Positions 1 through 7,699 of a stretch of DNA of 32,363 nucleotides are shown here, piece by piece. Position numbers and translations under genes: made by a program. A model generated the notes under the pieces. The model searched no databases. It was not told the DNA's origin and saw nothing but the letters and a program-made list of their open reading frames with translations. Within the stretch, counting starts at the first letter, position 1; the number at the start of each line of letters is the position of its first letter. Source of the stretch: Acidobacteriota bacterium (GTDB lineage: Bacteria > Acidobacteriota > Vicinamibacteria > Vicinamibacterales > CAVVIG01); the NCBI GenBank assembly GCA_018268955.1, contig JAFDVO010000056.1:7265-39627 (forward strand), in the 5' to 3' direction.

Positions 1-353
1 GTGGTCTTGCCGTGCGTGCCGGCGATGACGATGGAGCGCGCACCCCAGAGGAAGTGCTCGCGGATCGCCTCGGGCAGCGAGCAGTACCGGATCTTGCGGT
101 CCAGCACCTCTTCGAGTTCCGGATTGCCGCGGGAGATCGCGTTACCGACGATGACGAGGTCGAGATCTGCGGTGATCTGCTCGGCCTTGTAGCCGCTGAA
201 GACCGGAATCCCCTCGGCAGCGAGGAAGTCGCTCATGGGCGGATAGACGTCTGCGTCCGAGCCGCGCACATCGAGCCCCTTCTTCTTGAGCATGGCCGCG
301 AGGGTGGCCATGGCGGTCCCGCAAATCCCGATCAGGTGCACACGCGTCGTCAT
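1..353 (-). CDS. mpl: Mpl, UDP-MurNAc:tripeptide ligase, N-terminal part (cut by window edge)
   Basis: The first 117 residues of a Mur-ligase-family protein are present; the gene runs off the left edge. It begins with a Rossmann-type segment ([14 protein letters not shown], residues 9-22) and reaches the ATP-binding loop GTHGKTT at about residues 111-117. The GICGTAMA start is typical of Mpl, which joins recycled L-Ala-gamma-D-Glu-meso-DAP to UDP-MurNAc in the cytoplasm; MurC usually has a different first loop. The ATG at 351-353 overlaps the stop of ldcA as ATGA, so translation is probably coupled. Its place after nagZ and ldcA supports a role in murein recycling rather than de novo synthesis. 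MurC is the main alternative, because the central and C-terminal domains are not visible. Confidence 0.85.
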   Translation of the reverse strand, partial: MTTRVHLIGICGTAMATLAAMLKKKGLDVRGSDADVYPPMSDFLAAEGIPVFSGYKAEQITADLDLVIVGNAISRGNPELEEVLDRKIRYCSLPEAIREHFLWGARSIVIAGTHGKT

Positions 354-1279
354 TGAACGGCCGGCTCCTCGATGATGAGTCTGGCGCGACTGGGCTCCGC
401 GATCACGCGCGCACGCACGCCGAGCGGAAGGGTCTGTTGCGGGCCGACCGTGTGGCCCGAGGGAAATCCGGTGATCACCGGGCCAGGGAAGTCGGCGAGC
501 GCGGAGGCCATGGCGGCGCGGCCCGTCACCTTCCCGCCCGGTTCATCGCACTTCGGCAGTTCGCCGACGACGATCGCGCCAGCGCGCGCGAGCAGACCGC
601 TCTGCTGGAGTTGCAGCACCATACGGTGCAGCCGGTACGGGCGTTCGGCGATCTCGTCGAAGAAGAGGATGTATCCCGGTGGCGGATCGAAGGCGTACGG
701 CGTGCCCAGCGAAGCCAGGAGGTTCGTCACGGTGCCGCCAAAGATGGGCCCGGAGTACTCGCCCGCGCGCACCGTGTCCACTGCAGGCGCGTCGAACTCC
801 CCCATCGGCTCGGCCTGACACAACGCGCGCTCGAAGGAGGAACGATCGTATCCGGCGTCGCCCCGGGCAAGGCGCCCCTCCAGCATCGTGCCGTGGAACG
901 CCACGAGCCCAGCGCGGAGTGTGGTGAACGCAAGCAGCGACGTGATGTCGCTGTAGCCGATGATCGCCTTGCGCGCGTCGCCAATCTCCGACGCGGTCAG
1001 CAGCGGCAGCAACTGCGCGCTGCCGTACCCGCCGCGGACTGCGAGCACGGCGTCGACCGACCGGTCTGCGAGCGCCTGGCGGATGGCACGGGCACGCAGG
1101 TCGGGTGTTCCGGCGACGAAGAGGTCGCGAGCGAACACCGACTCCTCGTACACCGGCTCGAAACCGAGGCGACGGAGCTCTTCGACACCGCGATCGAATT
1201 CGTCACGCTGAAAAGGGCTGGCCGGCGCGACGATGGCAATGCGGGCGCCGGGGCCAAGCCGTCGTGGACGCAGCATCAC
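350..1279 (-). CDS. ldcA: LD-carboxypeptidase (peptidase family S66)
   Basis: A 309-residue protein of normal length for S66 LD-carboxypeptidases, which remove the terminal D-Ala from murein tetrapeptides using a Ser-Glu-His triad. The probable nucleophile is Ser110 in GYSDIT, the acidic region is [11 protein letters not shown] (206-216), and the probable catalytic His is His276 in GFPSGHT. There is no signal peptide, as expected for the cytoplasmic recycling enzyme. The start is ambiguous by one codon. GTG at 1277-1279 gives a GTGA overlap with the nagZ stop, and ATG at 1274-1276 gives TGATG; both are consistent with coupling. It sits between nagZ and mpl, and its product (tripeptide) is the substrate of Mpl. 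Confidence 0.93.
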   Translation of the reverse strand: MMLRPRRLGPGARIAIVAPASPFQRDEFDRGVEELRRLGFEPVYEESVFARDLFVAGTPDLRARAIRQALADRSVDAVLAVRGGYGSAQLLPLLTASEIGDARKAIIGYSDITSLLAFTTLRAGLVAFHGTMLEGRLARGDAGYDRSSFERALCQAEPMGEFDAPAVDTVRAGEYSGPIFGGTVTNLLASLGTPYAFDPPPGYILFFDEIAERPYRLHRMVLQLQQSGLLARAGAIVVGELPKCDEPGGKVTGRAAMASALADFPGPVITGFPSGHTVGPQQTLPLGVRARVIAEPSRARLIIEEPAVQ

Positions 1280-2373
1280 GCGAAGCGCGCCATCTCCTCG
1301 GCCGTTCGCCGATGGACATCCTGGCCGAGTACCCGGGCGAGGGCCCGTCCGGTGAGCGGAGCGGCGCCGACAGTCGCCCCAAGGAAGCGTTCCTTCGCGC
1401 GTCTGTTGCGCGTGAGCGCGTCGTCTACTCGGCGGGCAAACGCCGGATCGGTTTCCACCGTCCGGACCAGCGCCTCGAGTGCGGCGGCCTGTACATCGTA
1501 GTCACCCGCGCAGATGAGCAGCGCATCGCAGCCAGCCTCCACCGCCTGCACCGCGGAGTCGGGTACCGCGCGGTCAGCCGCGAGCGCCTTCATCTCGAGG
1601 TCGTCGCTGACGATGACCCCCTCGAACCCCAGTTCCTGCCGCAGGAGCCCGGTGACCACACGGCGGGAGAGCGTGGCCGGCCGCTGATCGTCGAGCGACG
1701 GGACGAACACATGCGCCGTCATGATCGTGGCCACACCCGCCGCAATGGCGGCGCGGAACGGCTCGAACTCCCGCTCACGGAGGAGCTCGGGCGGGTGCTC
1801 GACCAACGGAAGTTCCAGGTGCGAGTCCGTGTTCGTGTCCCCGTGCCCCGGGAAGTGCTTGCCGCACGCCGCGATGCCTTCTGCCTGCAGCGCACGCACG
1901 ATCACGGCGCCAAGTTCGGCCACCGTCTTTGCAGTCTCTCCGAGCGCACGATCGCCGATGACAGGGTTCTTCGGATTGGTGTGGATATCCAGCACCGGCG
2001 CGAAGTCGAGCGTGATGCCGACCGACTTCAGCTCTGCGGCGAGGGCTTTCGCGAACTGCTCGGCGAGCCGTGCGTCGCCGCTGCGCCCGATCGTTGCCAT
2101 CGGTGGCCACTCGGTGAACGGCGCCTTGAGGCGCGCGACGCGTCCGCCCTCCTGATCCACGCTGACCCAGCCGGGCATCTCTGGCGAGACACGTGCGAGT
2201 TCGTATGACAGCTCGGCGACCTGCTCCGGCGCTTCGATGTTGCGAGCGAAGAGGATCGTGCCGCCGAGGCCGAATTCACGGGCGAGGGAACGGAGCTCGA
2301 CCGGCACCTGCGTGCCCTTGAACCCGGCAATGAGCAACTGGCCGATCTGCCGTCGGATCGAGAGCGGCGACAT
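1276..2373 (-). CDS. nagZ: Beta-N-acetylhexosaminidase NagZ (GH3)
   Basis: A 365-residue single-domain GH3 enzyme that removes GlcNAc from GlcNAc-anhydroMurNAc peptides in the cytoplasm. Visible hallmarks are VSVDQEGGRVARL (70-82), the catalytic-loop motif KHFPGHGDTNTDSH (172-185, with the His/Asp acid-base dyad) and the nucleophile motif SDDLEM (probable nucleophile Asp256). It lacks a signal peptide and the C-terminal domain of larger secreted GH3 enzymes, which favours the recycling form. The ATG at 2371-2373 is the only good start, and no Shine-Dalgarno is visible at normal spacing. It heads the nagZ-ldcA-mpl operon, whose genes overlap by 3-4 bases, and is divergent from the GHMP kinase gene. 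Confidence 0.95.
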   Translation of the reverse strand: MSPLSIRRQIGQLLIAGFKGTQVPVELRSLAREFGLGGTILFARNIEAPEQVAELSYELARVSPEMPGWVSVDQEGGRVARLKAPFTEWPPMATIGRSGDARLAEQFAKALAAELKSVGITLDFAPVLDIHTNPKNPVIGDRALGETAKTVAELGAVIVRALQAEGIAACGKHFPGHGDTNTDSHLELPLVEHPPELLREREFEPFRAAIAAGVATIMTAHVFVPSLDDQRPATLSRRVVTGLLRQELGFEGVIVSDDLEMKALAADRAVPDSAVQAVEAGCDALLICAGDYDVQAAALEALVRTVETDPAFARRVDDALTRNRRAKERFLGATVGAAPLTGRALARVLGQDVHRRTAEEMARFA

Positions 2374-2381
2374 GCCCCTGA

Positions 2382-2387
2382 ATTCTA
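2382..2387 (-). promoter_or_regulatory. Candidate -10 box of the nagZ-ldcA-mpl operon
   Basis: On the minus strand TAGAAT lies 8 bases before the nagZ ATG, which would place the transcript start at or next to the start codon. No -35 match and no usable ribosome site are seen. The surrounding TTAGAATTCAG is identical to part of the heptamer array at 10587-10597. Inferred from base pattern only. Confidence 0.35.
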
Positions 2388-2393
2388 ACCTTA

Positions 2394-2399
2394 TATAAT
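2394..2399 (+). promoter_or_regulatory. TATAAT -10 box directly before the GHMP kinase gene (leaderless)
   Basis: A perfect TATAAT ends 6 bases before the GTG at 2406-2408. With the usual distance of 6-8 bases from -10 box to transcript start, transcription would begin at the start codon. No -35 match is present and there is no room for a Shine-Dalgarno, so a leaderless mRNA is the simplest reading. Confidence 0.6.
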
Positions 2400-2405
2400 T
2401 CGTGG

Positions 2406-3392
2406 GTGCTCACCTCATCGGCGCCGACACGGATCGATCTGGCCGGCGGCACCATCGACATCTGGCCCCTGTATCTCTTCCACGACGACGCCTGCACGCT
2501 GAACGCGGCGATCAGCCTCCGTGCCCACGTGCAGATCGCGTCCCGGCCAACCGGTGGCGTCGAGCTGGTCTCGATCGACACCAATCGCCGCGTGCTCGCG
2601 TCCCACTGGCGCGACCTCACCGCCGCGTGCGACCTGCCGCTGCTGGCACTGCTGGCCCGCCACTACCGGCTCGAGAACGCCACGCTGACGACGCGTGGTG
2701 AGTCACCGGCTGGGGCCGGCATCGCTGGCTCCTCGGCGTTGACGATTGCGGTCTGCGGTGCGCTCGCACGCTGGACCGGTCAGTCGGAGTCACCCGCGGA
2801 CATCCTGCAGGTCGCGATGAACGTCGAGTGCCAGACGATCCGCGTCCCCACGGGTGTGCAGGACTACCGCCCTGCCCTGTACGGCGGCGTGGCGGCAATC
2901 GACCTGCGGGTCGACGGCATTCACCGGGTTGGCCTGGACGTGGACGTCGACGCGCTCGAACAGCGCCTCGTCCTCGCCTATACGGGCGAGCCGCGGAATT
3001 CAGGCACGAACAACTGGGAGATCACCAAGCGCCACATCGATGGTGACCGGCACATCTTCGACTGCTTCGAGCGCATCCGCGACACGGCCGTGGCCATGCG
3101 GCAGGCGTTGACGCGCGGGGATTGGGACGCCGTCGGGCAGCACGTCGCCACGGAGTGGGACAACCGCAAGCGCCTCGCACCGGGCGTCACCACGCCCGCC
3201 ATCGAGTCCCTGATTGCGCGCGCGCATGCCGCCGGCGCGACGGCCGCGAAGGTCTGCGGCGCTGGTGGCGGGGGATGCCTGTTCTGCTACGGGCCGCCCG
3301 CCCGTCGCGAGGGCATCGCCGAGGCGCTGGCCTCGGGCGGCGCGCGGGTTCTCGACTTCCGCCTCGAACGCGAAGGGCTCCGCGTTGGATAA
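2406..3392 (+). CDS. GHMP-family sugar kinase (heptose-7-phosphate kinase-like)
   Basis: A 328-residue GHMP kinase. Motif 1 is PTRIDLAGGTIDI (7-19), motif 2 (phosphate loop) is SPAGAGIAGSSAL (100-112) and motif 3 is KVCGAGGGGCLFC (282-294). This motif pattern and length are closest to D-glycero-D-manno-heptose 7-phosphate kinases (HddA-like) and related sugar kinases; the true sugar cannot be read from sequence. The GTG start follows a TATAAT by 6 bases, suggesting leaderless translation. It overlaps the start of polX by 8 bases. Divergence from the nagZ-ldcA-mpl operon raises the idea of a kinase for a recycled cell-wall sugar, but no other heptose or LPS gene is nearby, so this is speculation. 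Confidence 0.82.
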   Translation: MLTSSAPTRIDLAGGTIDIWPLYLFHDDACTLNAAISLRAHVQIASRPTGGVELVSIDTNRRVLASHWRDLTAACDLPLLALLARHYRLENATLTTRGESPAGAGIAGSSALTIAVCGALARWTGQSESPADILQVAMNVECQTIRVPTGVQDYRPALYGGVAAIDLRVDGIHRVGLDVDVDALEQRLVLAYTGEPRNSGTNNWEITKRHIDGDRHIFDCFERIRDTAVAMRQALTRGDWDAVGQHVATEWDNRKRLAPGVTTPAIESLIARAHAAGATAAKVCGAGGGGCLFCYGPPARREGIAEALASGGARVLDFRLEREGLRVG

Positions 3393-5100
3393 CCTCGCGA
3401 TCGCGCGCATCCTCGGCGAGATCGCGGACCTCCTCGAGATCAAGAACGACAACCCCTTCAAGATCCGCGCGTACCGCAACGGCGCCGACATCGTCGCGAA
3501 CGACCCGCACGACATGGCGTCACTCGATCTGAAGGGGCTGCAGGAGATTCCAGGGATCGGCAAGGACCTCGCGGCGCGCATTCGCGAGATCGCGGATACA
3601 GGCGACGCCGCGTTCCACCAGGAACTCCTGGCGGAGTTCCCACCCAGCATCCTGGACCTTCTCGGTCTGCAGGGTGTGGGGCCGAAGACGGTGGCGCGCC
3701 TCTACCGCGAACTCGGCGTGAAGACGCTCGAGGAGCTCGAGGAGGCGGCGAAGGAGGGGCGTGTGCGGTCCATGAAAGGCATGGGCCCGAAGAAGGAGAC
3801 GCTCATCCTCAAGGCGATCGACGAACGGCGCCTCCACGGTGGACGCCACCTGCTCCCCGACACGCACGACGCGGCGGTCGCCTACGTGGCCTACCTGAAG
3901 GCGCATGCGCCGGACGCGCAGATCGAGGCGGTCGGCAGCCTGCGCCGCGGCCAGGAGTCGTGCGGTGACATCGACATCCTGGCGTCCGGAGCCGACGCCG
4001 CGCTGATGGATCGCTTCATCGAGTACAAGCTCGTCGAGCGGGTGCTGGGCCAGGGCGACACCAAGAGCAGCGTCCGCATCTGGGGCGGCTTCCAGGTCGA
4101 CCTCCGCATCGTCTCGCCCGAGAGCCGTGGCGCCGCCATGCAGTACTTCACCGGCTCCAAGGCCCACAACATCGTCCTTCGCGACCGCGCCATCGGGCTC
4201 GGGCTGAAGCTGAACGAGTACGGCCTGTTTCGCGTGGACGACGAGAGCCGTGTCGGTGGCGCGAGCGAGCAGGAGATCTACGAGGCGCTCGGACTCGCGT
4301 GGGTCCCGCCGGAACTCCGCGAGGACCGAGGCGAGATGAACGCCGCCGAACGTCGCACGCTCCCGACGCTCATCGAGCACCGGGATCTCCGCGGCGACCT
4401 GCACATGCACACGACCGAATCCGACGGTCGCCACAGCATCGCCGAGATGGCGCAGGCCGCGCATGCCGCCGGGCTCGAGTACATCGCGATCACCGATCAC
4501 AGCCGCAACCTGGCAATGGCCAACGGACTCGATGAGGCCAGGGCACTGGCGCACGCCGCGCGCGTCCGCGCCGAGGACGGGCGTCACGGGGTCCGCATGC
4601 TGGCGGGCATCGAATGCGACATCCTCGCCGATGGCTCGATGGACCTGGCAGATGACTGCCTCGCGCAGCTGGACATCGTCGTGGCGTCGGTGCATTCGGC
4701 GTTCAACCAGGATCGCCAGCAGATGACGGAGCGGATCCTGCGCGCGATCGAGAACCCGAATGTCGACGTGCTCGGACACCCGACTGGCCGCCTGATACTG
4801 AAGCGTGCGCCCTATGCGCTCGACATCGAGGCCATCATCGAGGCAGCGGCACGACACCACGTGGCCATCGAGATCAACAGCCAGGTGGATCGCCTCGACC
4901 TGAACGACGTGCAGGCCCGGCTCGCCCGCGACCGCGGCGTTCGCCTCGTGATCTCGAGCGATGCCCACTCGCAGGCGGCGCTCGCCGTCACGCGCTGGGG
5001 CGTCATGCAGGCACGCCGCGCGTGGCTCACCGCAGGCGACGTGATCAACACGCGACCGTTCGACGACTTTCGTGCCTTGCTCCGCAGGAACCTCCGATGA
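3385..5100 (+). CDS. polX: DNA polymerase X family protein with C-terminal PHP domain
   Basis: A 571-residue PolX/PHP protein (base-excision gap-filling polymerase with 3-5 exonuclease in studied bacteria). Order: helix-hairpin-helix segments (LQEIPGIGKDLAARI and LQGVGPKTVARL) in the first 150 residues; nucleotidyltransferase motif GSLRRG at 184 with GDID (Asp195, Asp197) and a third Asp at 239 (VDLRIV); then a PHP domain starting with HMHTTESDGRHS (His340, His342) and ending with SSDAH. All key metal residues seem present, so both activities are plausible. The start is TTG at 3385: it begins with the conserved NLAIARILGEIADLLE region and has GAAGGG (3372-3377) 7 bases upstream, inside the end of the kinase gene. 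The next gene overlaps its stop as ATGA. Confidence 0.93.
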   Translation: MDNLAIARILGEIADLLEIKNDNPFKIRAYRNGADIVANDPHDMASLDLKGLQEIPGIGKDLAARIREIADTGDAAFHQELLAEFPPSILDLLGLQGVGPKTVARLYRELGVKTLEELEEAAKEGRVRSMKGMGPKKETLILKAIDERRLHGGRHLLPDTHDAAVAYVAYLKAHAPDAQIEAVGSLRRGQESCGDIDILASGADAALMDRFIEYKLVERVLGQGDTKSSVRIWGGFQVDLRIVSPESRGAAMQYFTGSKAHNIVLRDRAIGLGLKLNEYGLFRVDDESRVGGASEQEIYEALGLAWVPPELREDRGEMNAAERRTLPTLIEHRDLRGDLHMHTTESDGRHSIAEMAQAAHAAGLEYIAITDHSRNLAMANGLDEARALAHAARVRAEDGRHGVRMLAGIECDILADGSMDLADDCLAQLDIVVASVHSAFNQDRQQMTERILRAIENPNVDVLGHPTGRLILKRAPYALDIEAIIEAAARHHVAIEINSQVDRLDLNDVQARLARDRGVRLVISSDAHSQAALAVTRWGVMQARRAWLTAGDVINTRPFDDFRALLRRNLR

Positions 5101-5495
5101 CGCAACTGAAGATGCTCTCCGCAGCCGACACCCTCGCCGAGATCCGTCGCCTCTACTTCAACACCAGCCGCCAGACGATCCAGCAGGACATGGACAGGGC
5201 GCTCGATCTGCTGAAGGCGATGGCGAGCGAAGAGGATCGGGAACGGGCGACGGTCTACATGGAAGGGCTCGCCGAGATGCGGCGGGACTGGCTCAAGGGC
5301 GAGGCGCGTCCGCGCGGGCGGGCACCCAAGGGGCCTGGAGCAGGAGCAGGAGGACCGAAGCCAGCTGCGGACCGTTCCGGCCGGGGCGGGAGCCCACGTC
5401 AGGCCGGACAAAACGGACCAGGTGACGCATCACGACCGGGTCCACAGAAGACCGGGAAGCCTGCACCACCCGCGCGGACCAAGCCGCGCCCGTAG
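5097..5495 (+). CDS. Small protein: helical head with Arg/Gly/Pro-rich disordered tail
   Basis: A 132-residue protein not recognised by name. Residues 1-65 look helical (regular charged/hydrophobic spacing, e.g. TLAEIRRLYFNTSRQTIQQD). From about 70 to the end it is low-complexity, rich in Gly, Pro, Arg and Lys, and strongly basic, so likely disordered and perhaps nucleic-acid binding. ATG at 5097 overlaps the polX stop (ATGA), with AGGA upstream, so it is co-translated with polX. A link to DNA repair is inferred only from that coupling. Its stop (TAG 5493-5495) lies one base from the stop of the convergent gene, so it is at the very end of its operon. Confidence 0.75.
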   Translation: MTQLKMLSAADTLAEIRRLYFNTSRQTIQQDMDRALDLLKAMASEEDRERATVYMEGLAEMRRDWLKGEARPRGRAPKGPGAGAGGPKPAADRSGRGGSPRQAGQNGPGDASRPGPQKTGKPAPPARTKPRP

Positions 5496-5496
5496 A

Positions 5497-6303
5497 TCAG
5501 CGCTGCTGGCCGAGCACCACCTTGCGGCGAGCAGCCACGCGCACCGGTTCCGGCACGTTGCGGTCGGTTGACACGCCGGTCACGTCACGGTCGGTCAGGC
5601 GATTCAGCAGGTTGAGCGACAGCGCCACGGGCGTCTTCGGGTTGCGCGTCAGCGCGTGCACGACCGCATAGTTCTTCAGCCACGCACGGTTCATCGCAAT
5701 CGTACGGAGCACATCCTCCGAGACCGTCGCCATCCGGGCGAAGCTCTCCACCTCCGCCTCCGTGACCTTCGGACTGCTCAACACGGCGGCCGCGACCATC
5801 TTGTTGGGATCCCGAACCAGGATGGCGCGAACCTCGCGTGAGCCGCGCATCGCGGCCTTTACGCGCTCGGTCACATTCATCTTCTGGATGGACTGCAGCA
5901 AGGTGGTGGTGGAGCCCTCATCGGCTGGAACGGCCACCGCGTCAGCCACCGGCGAGCCAGGCTCGTCGGGTTCCACCTCCGGCGGCGCTTCAACCAGCGG
6001 CTCGTCGTCGGTAATCGCCGGGATCTCCGCGGGAAACACACCGCGATCGCCGAAGAACTCGCGGACCCCGAGCGGGACGTCAGAGCGCCCGAGATAGGCG
6101 CTGAGGGCCTCAACAGGGATCGCGTCGATCGTTCGTCCGGCCGTGTCCCTGATTTCGGCGTCTCTGTCGTCGACGAGGAGGATCAGGATCGCGAGCTGCT
6201 CGTGCGCACGCGGCGCGAGGACACCCTGCGCGGCCAGCAGCTTCACATCGCGTGGCACTTCCCCGCGCTTGAAGAAGTCCAGCAGCGGTGCCGGACCGCT
6301 CAC
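5497..6303 (-). CDS. Conserved repeat protein of unknown function (HEAT-like)
   Basis: A 268-residue protein with three parts: a helical N-terminal region (LLDFFKRGEVPRDVKLLAAQ), an acidic Pro/Glu-rich linker around residues 95-135, and a C-terminal block of helical repeats. The end of that block, TRNPKTPVALSLNLLNRLTD followed by a DRNVPEPVR segment, resembles proteins I recall as conserved but unnamed in Deltaproteobacteria and Acidobacteria. No catalytic motif or membrane segment is seen. The chosen start is GTG at 6301-6303, which overlaps the stop of the RodZ-like gene as GTGA; a longer reading frame upstream lies inside that gene. It is the last gene of the rnhB-led operon. Confidence 0.75.
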   Translation of the reverse strand: MSGPAPLLDFFKRGEVPRDVKLLAAQGVLAPRAHEQLAILILLVDDRDAEIRDTAGRTIDAIPVEALSAYLGRSDVPLGVREFFGDRGVFPAEIPAITDDEPLVEAPPEVEPDEPGSPVADAVAVPADEGSTTTLLQSIQKMNVTERVKAAMRGSREVRAILVRDPNKMVAAAVLSSPKVTEAEVESFARMATVSEDVLRTIAMNRAWLKNYAVVHALTRNPKTPVALSLNLLNRLTDRDVTGVSTDRNVPEPVRVAARRKVVLGQQR

Positions 6304-7022
6304 GGAAGGACGACCCTGCTGGTCAGCTGCTCCGGCGTGATCGTCGTCGGGCCGGTCAGCGTGCGCCACGGGAGGCCGTCTGCCGACCATTCGATCGCGG
6401 ACGGATCCGTCGGGATGATCATGACCTCGCGCATCGCCTCGAACGCCCGGCTCTCCCCTGAATTGAGGGTGACGTCGTTGCCGGCGAGCCGGTCTGGAGC
6501 CACGCTGAACGTGGTCGTCCTGAGCGCCCTGACGGTGACCACGAAGCGTCGTGCGACGGCTTGCGCAGCCGGGGTGGGCGCGGCGGCAACGGGCTGCGCA
6601 GCAGGTTCGATCGTCTGACGCCGGCCGAAGGCGAACCAGAGCACCAGCAGGACGATGGGCACCGCAATCAGTGCGACCCGCAGAAACCCACTGCCGCGAC
6701 GCCGATCGTGATCGGCATCGAGCTCAGCGACCAGATCGCGGGTGCGCGGGTGCCCTTGCGTGACCGTTTCGTCCGGGAACCGCGTGATGAACTCGGCGAC
6801 CGTCTGCTCGGGGTCGAGACCGATTTCGGTGGCGTACGCCCGCACGAACGCACGGCTGAAGATGCCGCCGGGCAGGCGCGAGATATCGTTGCGCTCCAGC
6901 GCCTCGAGCGCCCGAACCGAGATCCTCGTTGTGTCGGCAATCACGCGCAGGGATAGCCCGCGGCGCTCGCGCGCCTCGCGTAACCGTGCTCCGAAATCGC
7001 CTGCCAGTCGTTCTGTAGCCAT
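6300..7022 (-). CDS. RodZ-like membrane protein with cytoplasmic HTH domain
   Basis: A 240-residue protein. Residues 8-70 form an HTH_25/Xre-type domain (LREARERRGLSLRVIADTT, then LERNDISRLPGGIFSRAFVR), the pattern typical of RodZ. A charged linker leads to one transmembrane helix at about 113-132 (FLRVALIAVPIVLLVLWFAF), followed by a Pro/Ala spacer and a periplasmic beta domain like DUF4115 (RFVVTVRALRTTTFSVAPD onward). RodZ links MreB to the elongation machinery; this protein has the same layout, but no mre gene is nearby, so function is inferred from domains. The ATG at 7020-7022 overlaps the preceding stop as TGATG, and the stop overlaps the next gene as GTGA. Confidence 0.82.
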   Translation of the reverse strand: MATERLAGDFGARLREARERRGLSLRVIADTTRISVRALEALERNDISRLPGGIFSRAFVRAYATEIGLDPEQTVAEFITRFPDETVTQGHPRTRDLVAELDADHDRRRGSGFLRVALIAVPIVLLVLWFAFGRRQTIEPAAQPVAAAPTPAAQAVARRFVVTVRALRTTTFSVAPDRLAGNDVTLNSGESRAFEAMREVMIIPTDPSAIEWSADGLPWRTLTGPTTITPEQLTSRVVLP

Positions 7023-7699
7023 CAGTGGGTGGGCAACTGCCCCCTCATGTTAGCAGCGTCACCAGGGCGACGGAACGCGTCGACCCGCTCGAGCAGCGAT
7101 GTCGCCCGGCAGTCCCCGGCGTCAGCCATCCACGCGCCGATGGCTGCAATGCCCGATGACCCCGTGCTGGCGACCGCCGGCACGTCGGCCGGGCCGATGC
7201 CGCCGACGGCGAGTACGGGCACGTGCGTGGCCGACACGATCGTCTTCAGGCCATCCATCCCGATGAGTGGGTGGCCGACCGGCTTGGAAGGTGTGCCCGC
7301 GACGGTGCCCGCAACCAGGTAATCCACGTCGCCTGCCGTGCGTGCGCCGAGGGCGTCGTGCACGGACCGTCCGATGAGCAAGGGTCGCGGCACGAGAACC
7401 CTCGCGGAGCTGGCGTCCAACGAGGCGGCTCTCAGGTGCACGCCATGCGCGCCGGTCGCGAGCGCGACATCGACACGCTCGTTGACGACCACGCGCGTCC
7501 TGCTGCCGCCGACGGCCTGGAGCACGGCTCGGACGACGGCCGCGAGGCGGCGGCCATCAAGATCGCGTTCGCGCACCTGGATGAGATCGACCCCCGCCTC
7601 CGCCGCCGCGCGCGCCTGCCGGACGAGACAGGCCAGTGCCGCGTCGAACGCCGCACCGGGCGCGAGCCGCCCCCGGTCCGTGATCAGCATCAGGATCAT
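7022..7699 (-). CDS. Thiamine phosphate synthase / TenI family protein
   Basis: A 225-residue TIM-barrel protein with the family signposts LITDR near the start, IQVRERDLDGRRL, GAHGVHLRAAS, AGTVAGTPSKP, LAVGGIGPADVP and IAAIGAW. ThiE joins HMP-PP to thiazole phosphate; TenI relatives are thiazole tautomerases. Compared with ThiE as I recall it, the Asp of the NDR/NDD segment is Glu (VVNERVD) and the GQxD metal-site Asp is absent (LRAASLD), which leans toward a TenI-type or divergent ThiE activity. No other thi gene and no TPP riboswitch is in the window. The ATG at 7697-7699 overlaps the preceding stop as ATGA; a second in-frame ATG follows three codons later. Confidence 0.8.
   Translation of the reverse strand: MILMLITDRGRLAPGAAFDAALACLVRQARAAAEAGVDLIQVRERDLDGRRLAAVVRAVLQAVGGSRTRVVVNERVDVALATGAHGVHLRAASLDASSARVLVPRPLLIGRSVHDALGARTAGDVDYLVAGTVAGTPSKPVGHPLIGMDGLKTIVSATHVPVLAVGGIGPADVPAVASTGSSGIAAIGAWMADAGDCRATSLLERVDAFRRPGDAANMRGQLPTH

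Noticed and set aside
353..2208. Long open frames on the plus strand opposite ldcA and nagZ (up to about 380 codons)
   Set aside because: They are rich in Arg, Gly and His without domain motifs, and lie opposite two confidently identified genes; this is typical of GC-rich DNA.
3520..4968. 482-codon open frame on the minus strand opposite polX
   Set aside because: No recognisable domain; the plus-strand PolX/PHP motifs are complete over the same bases.
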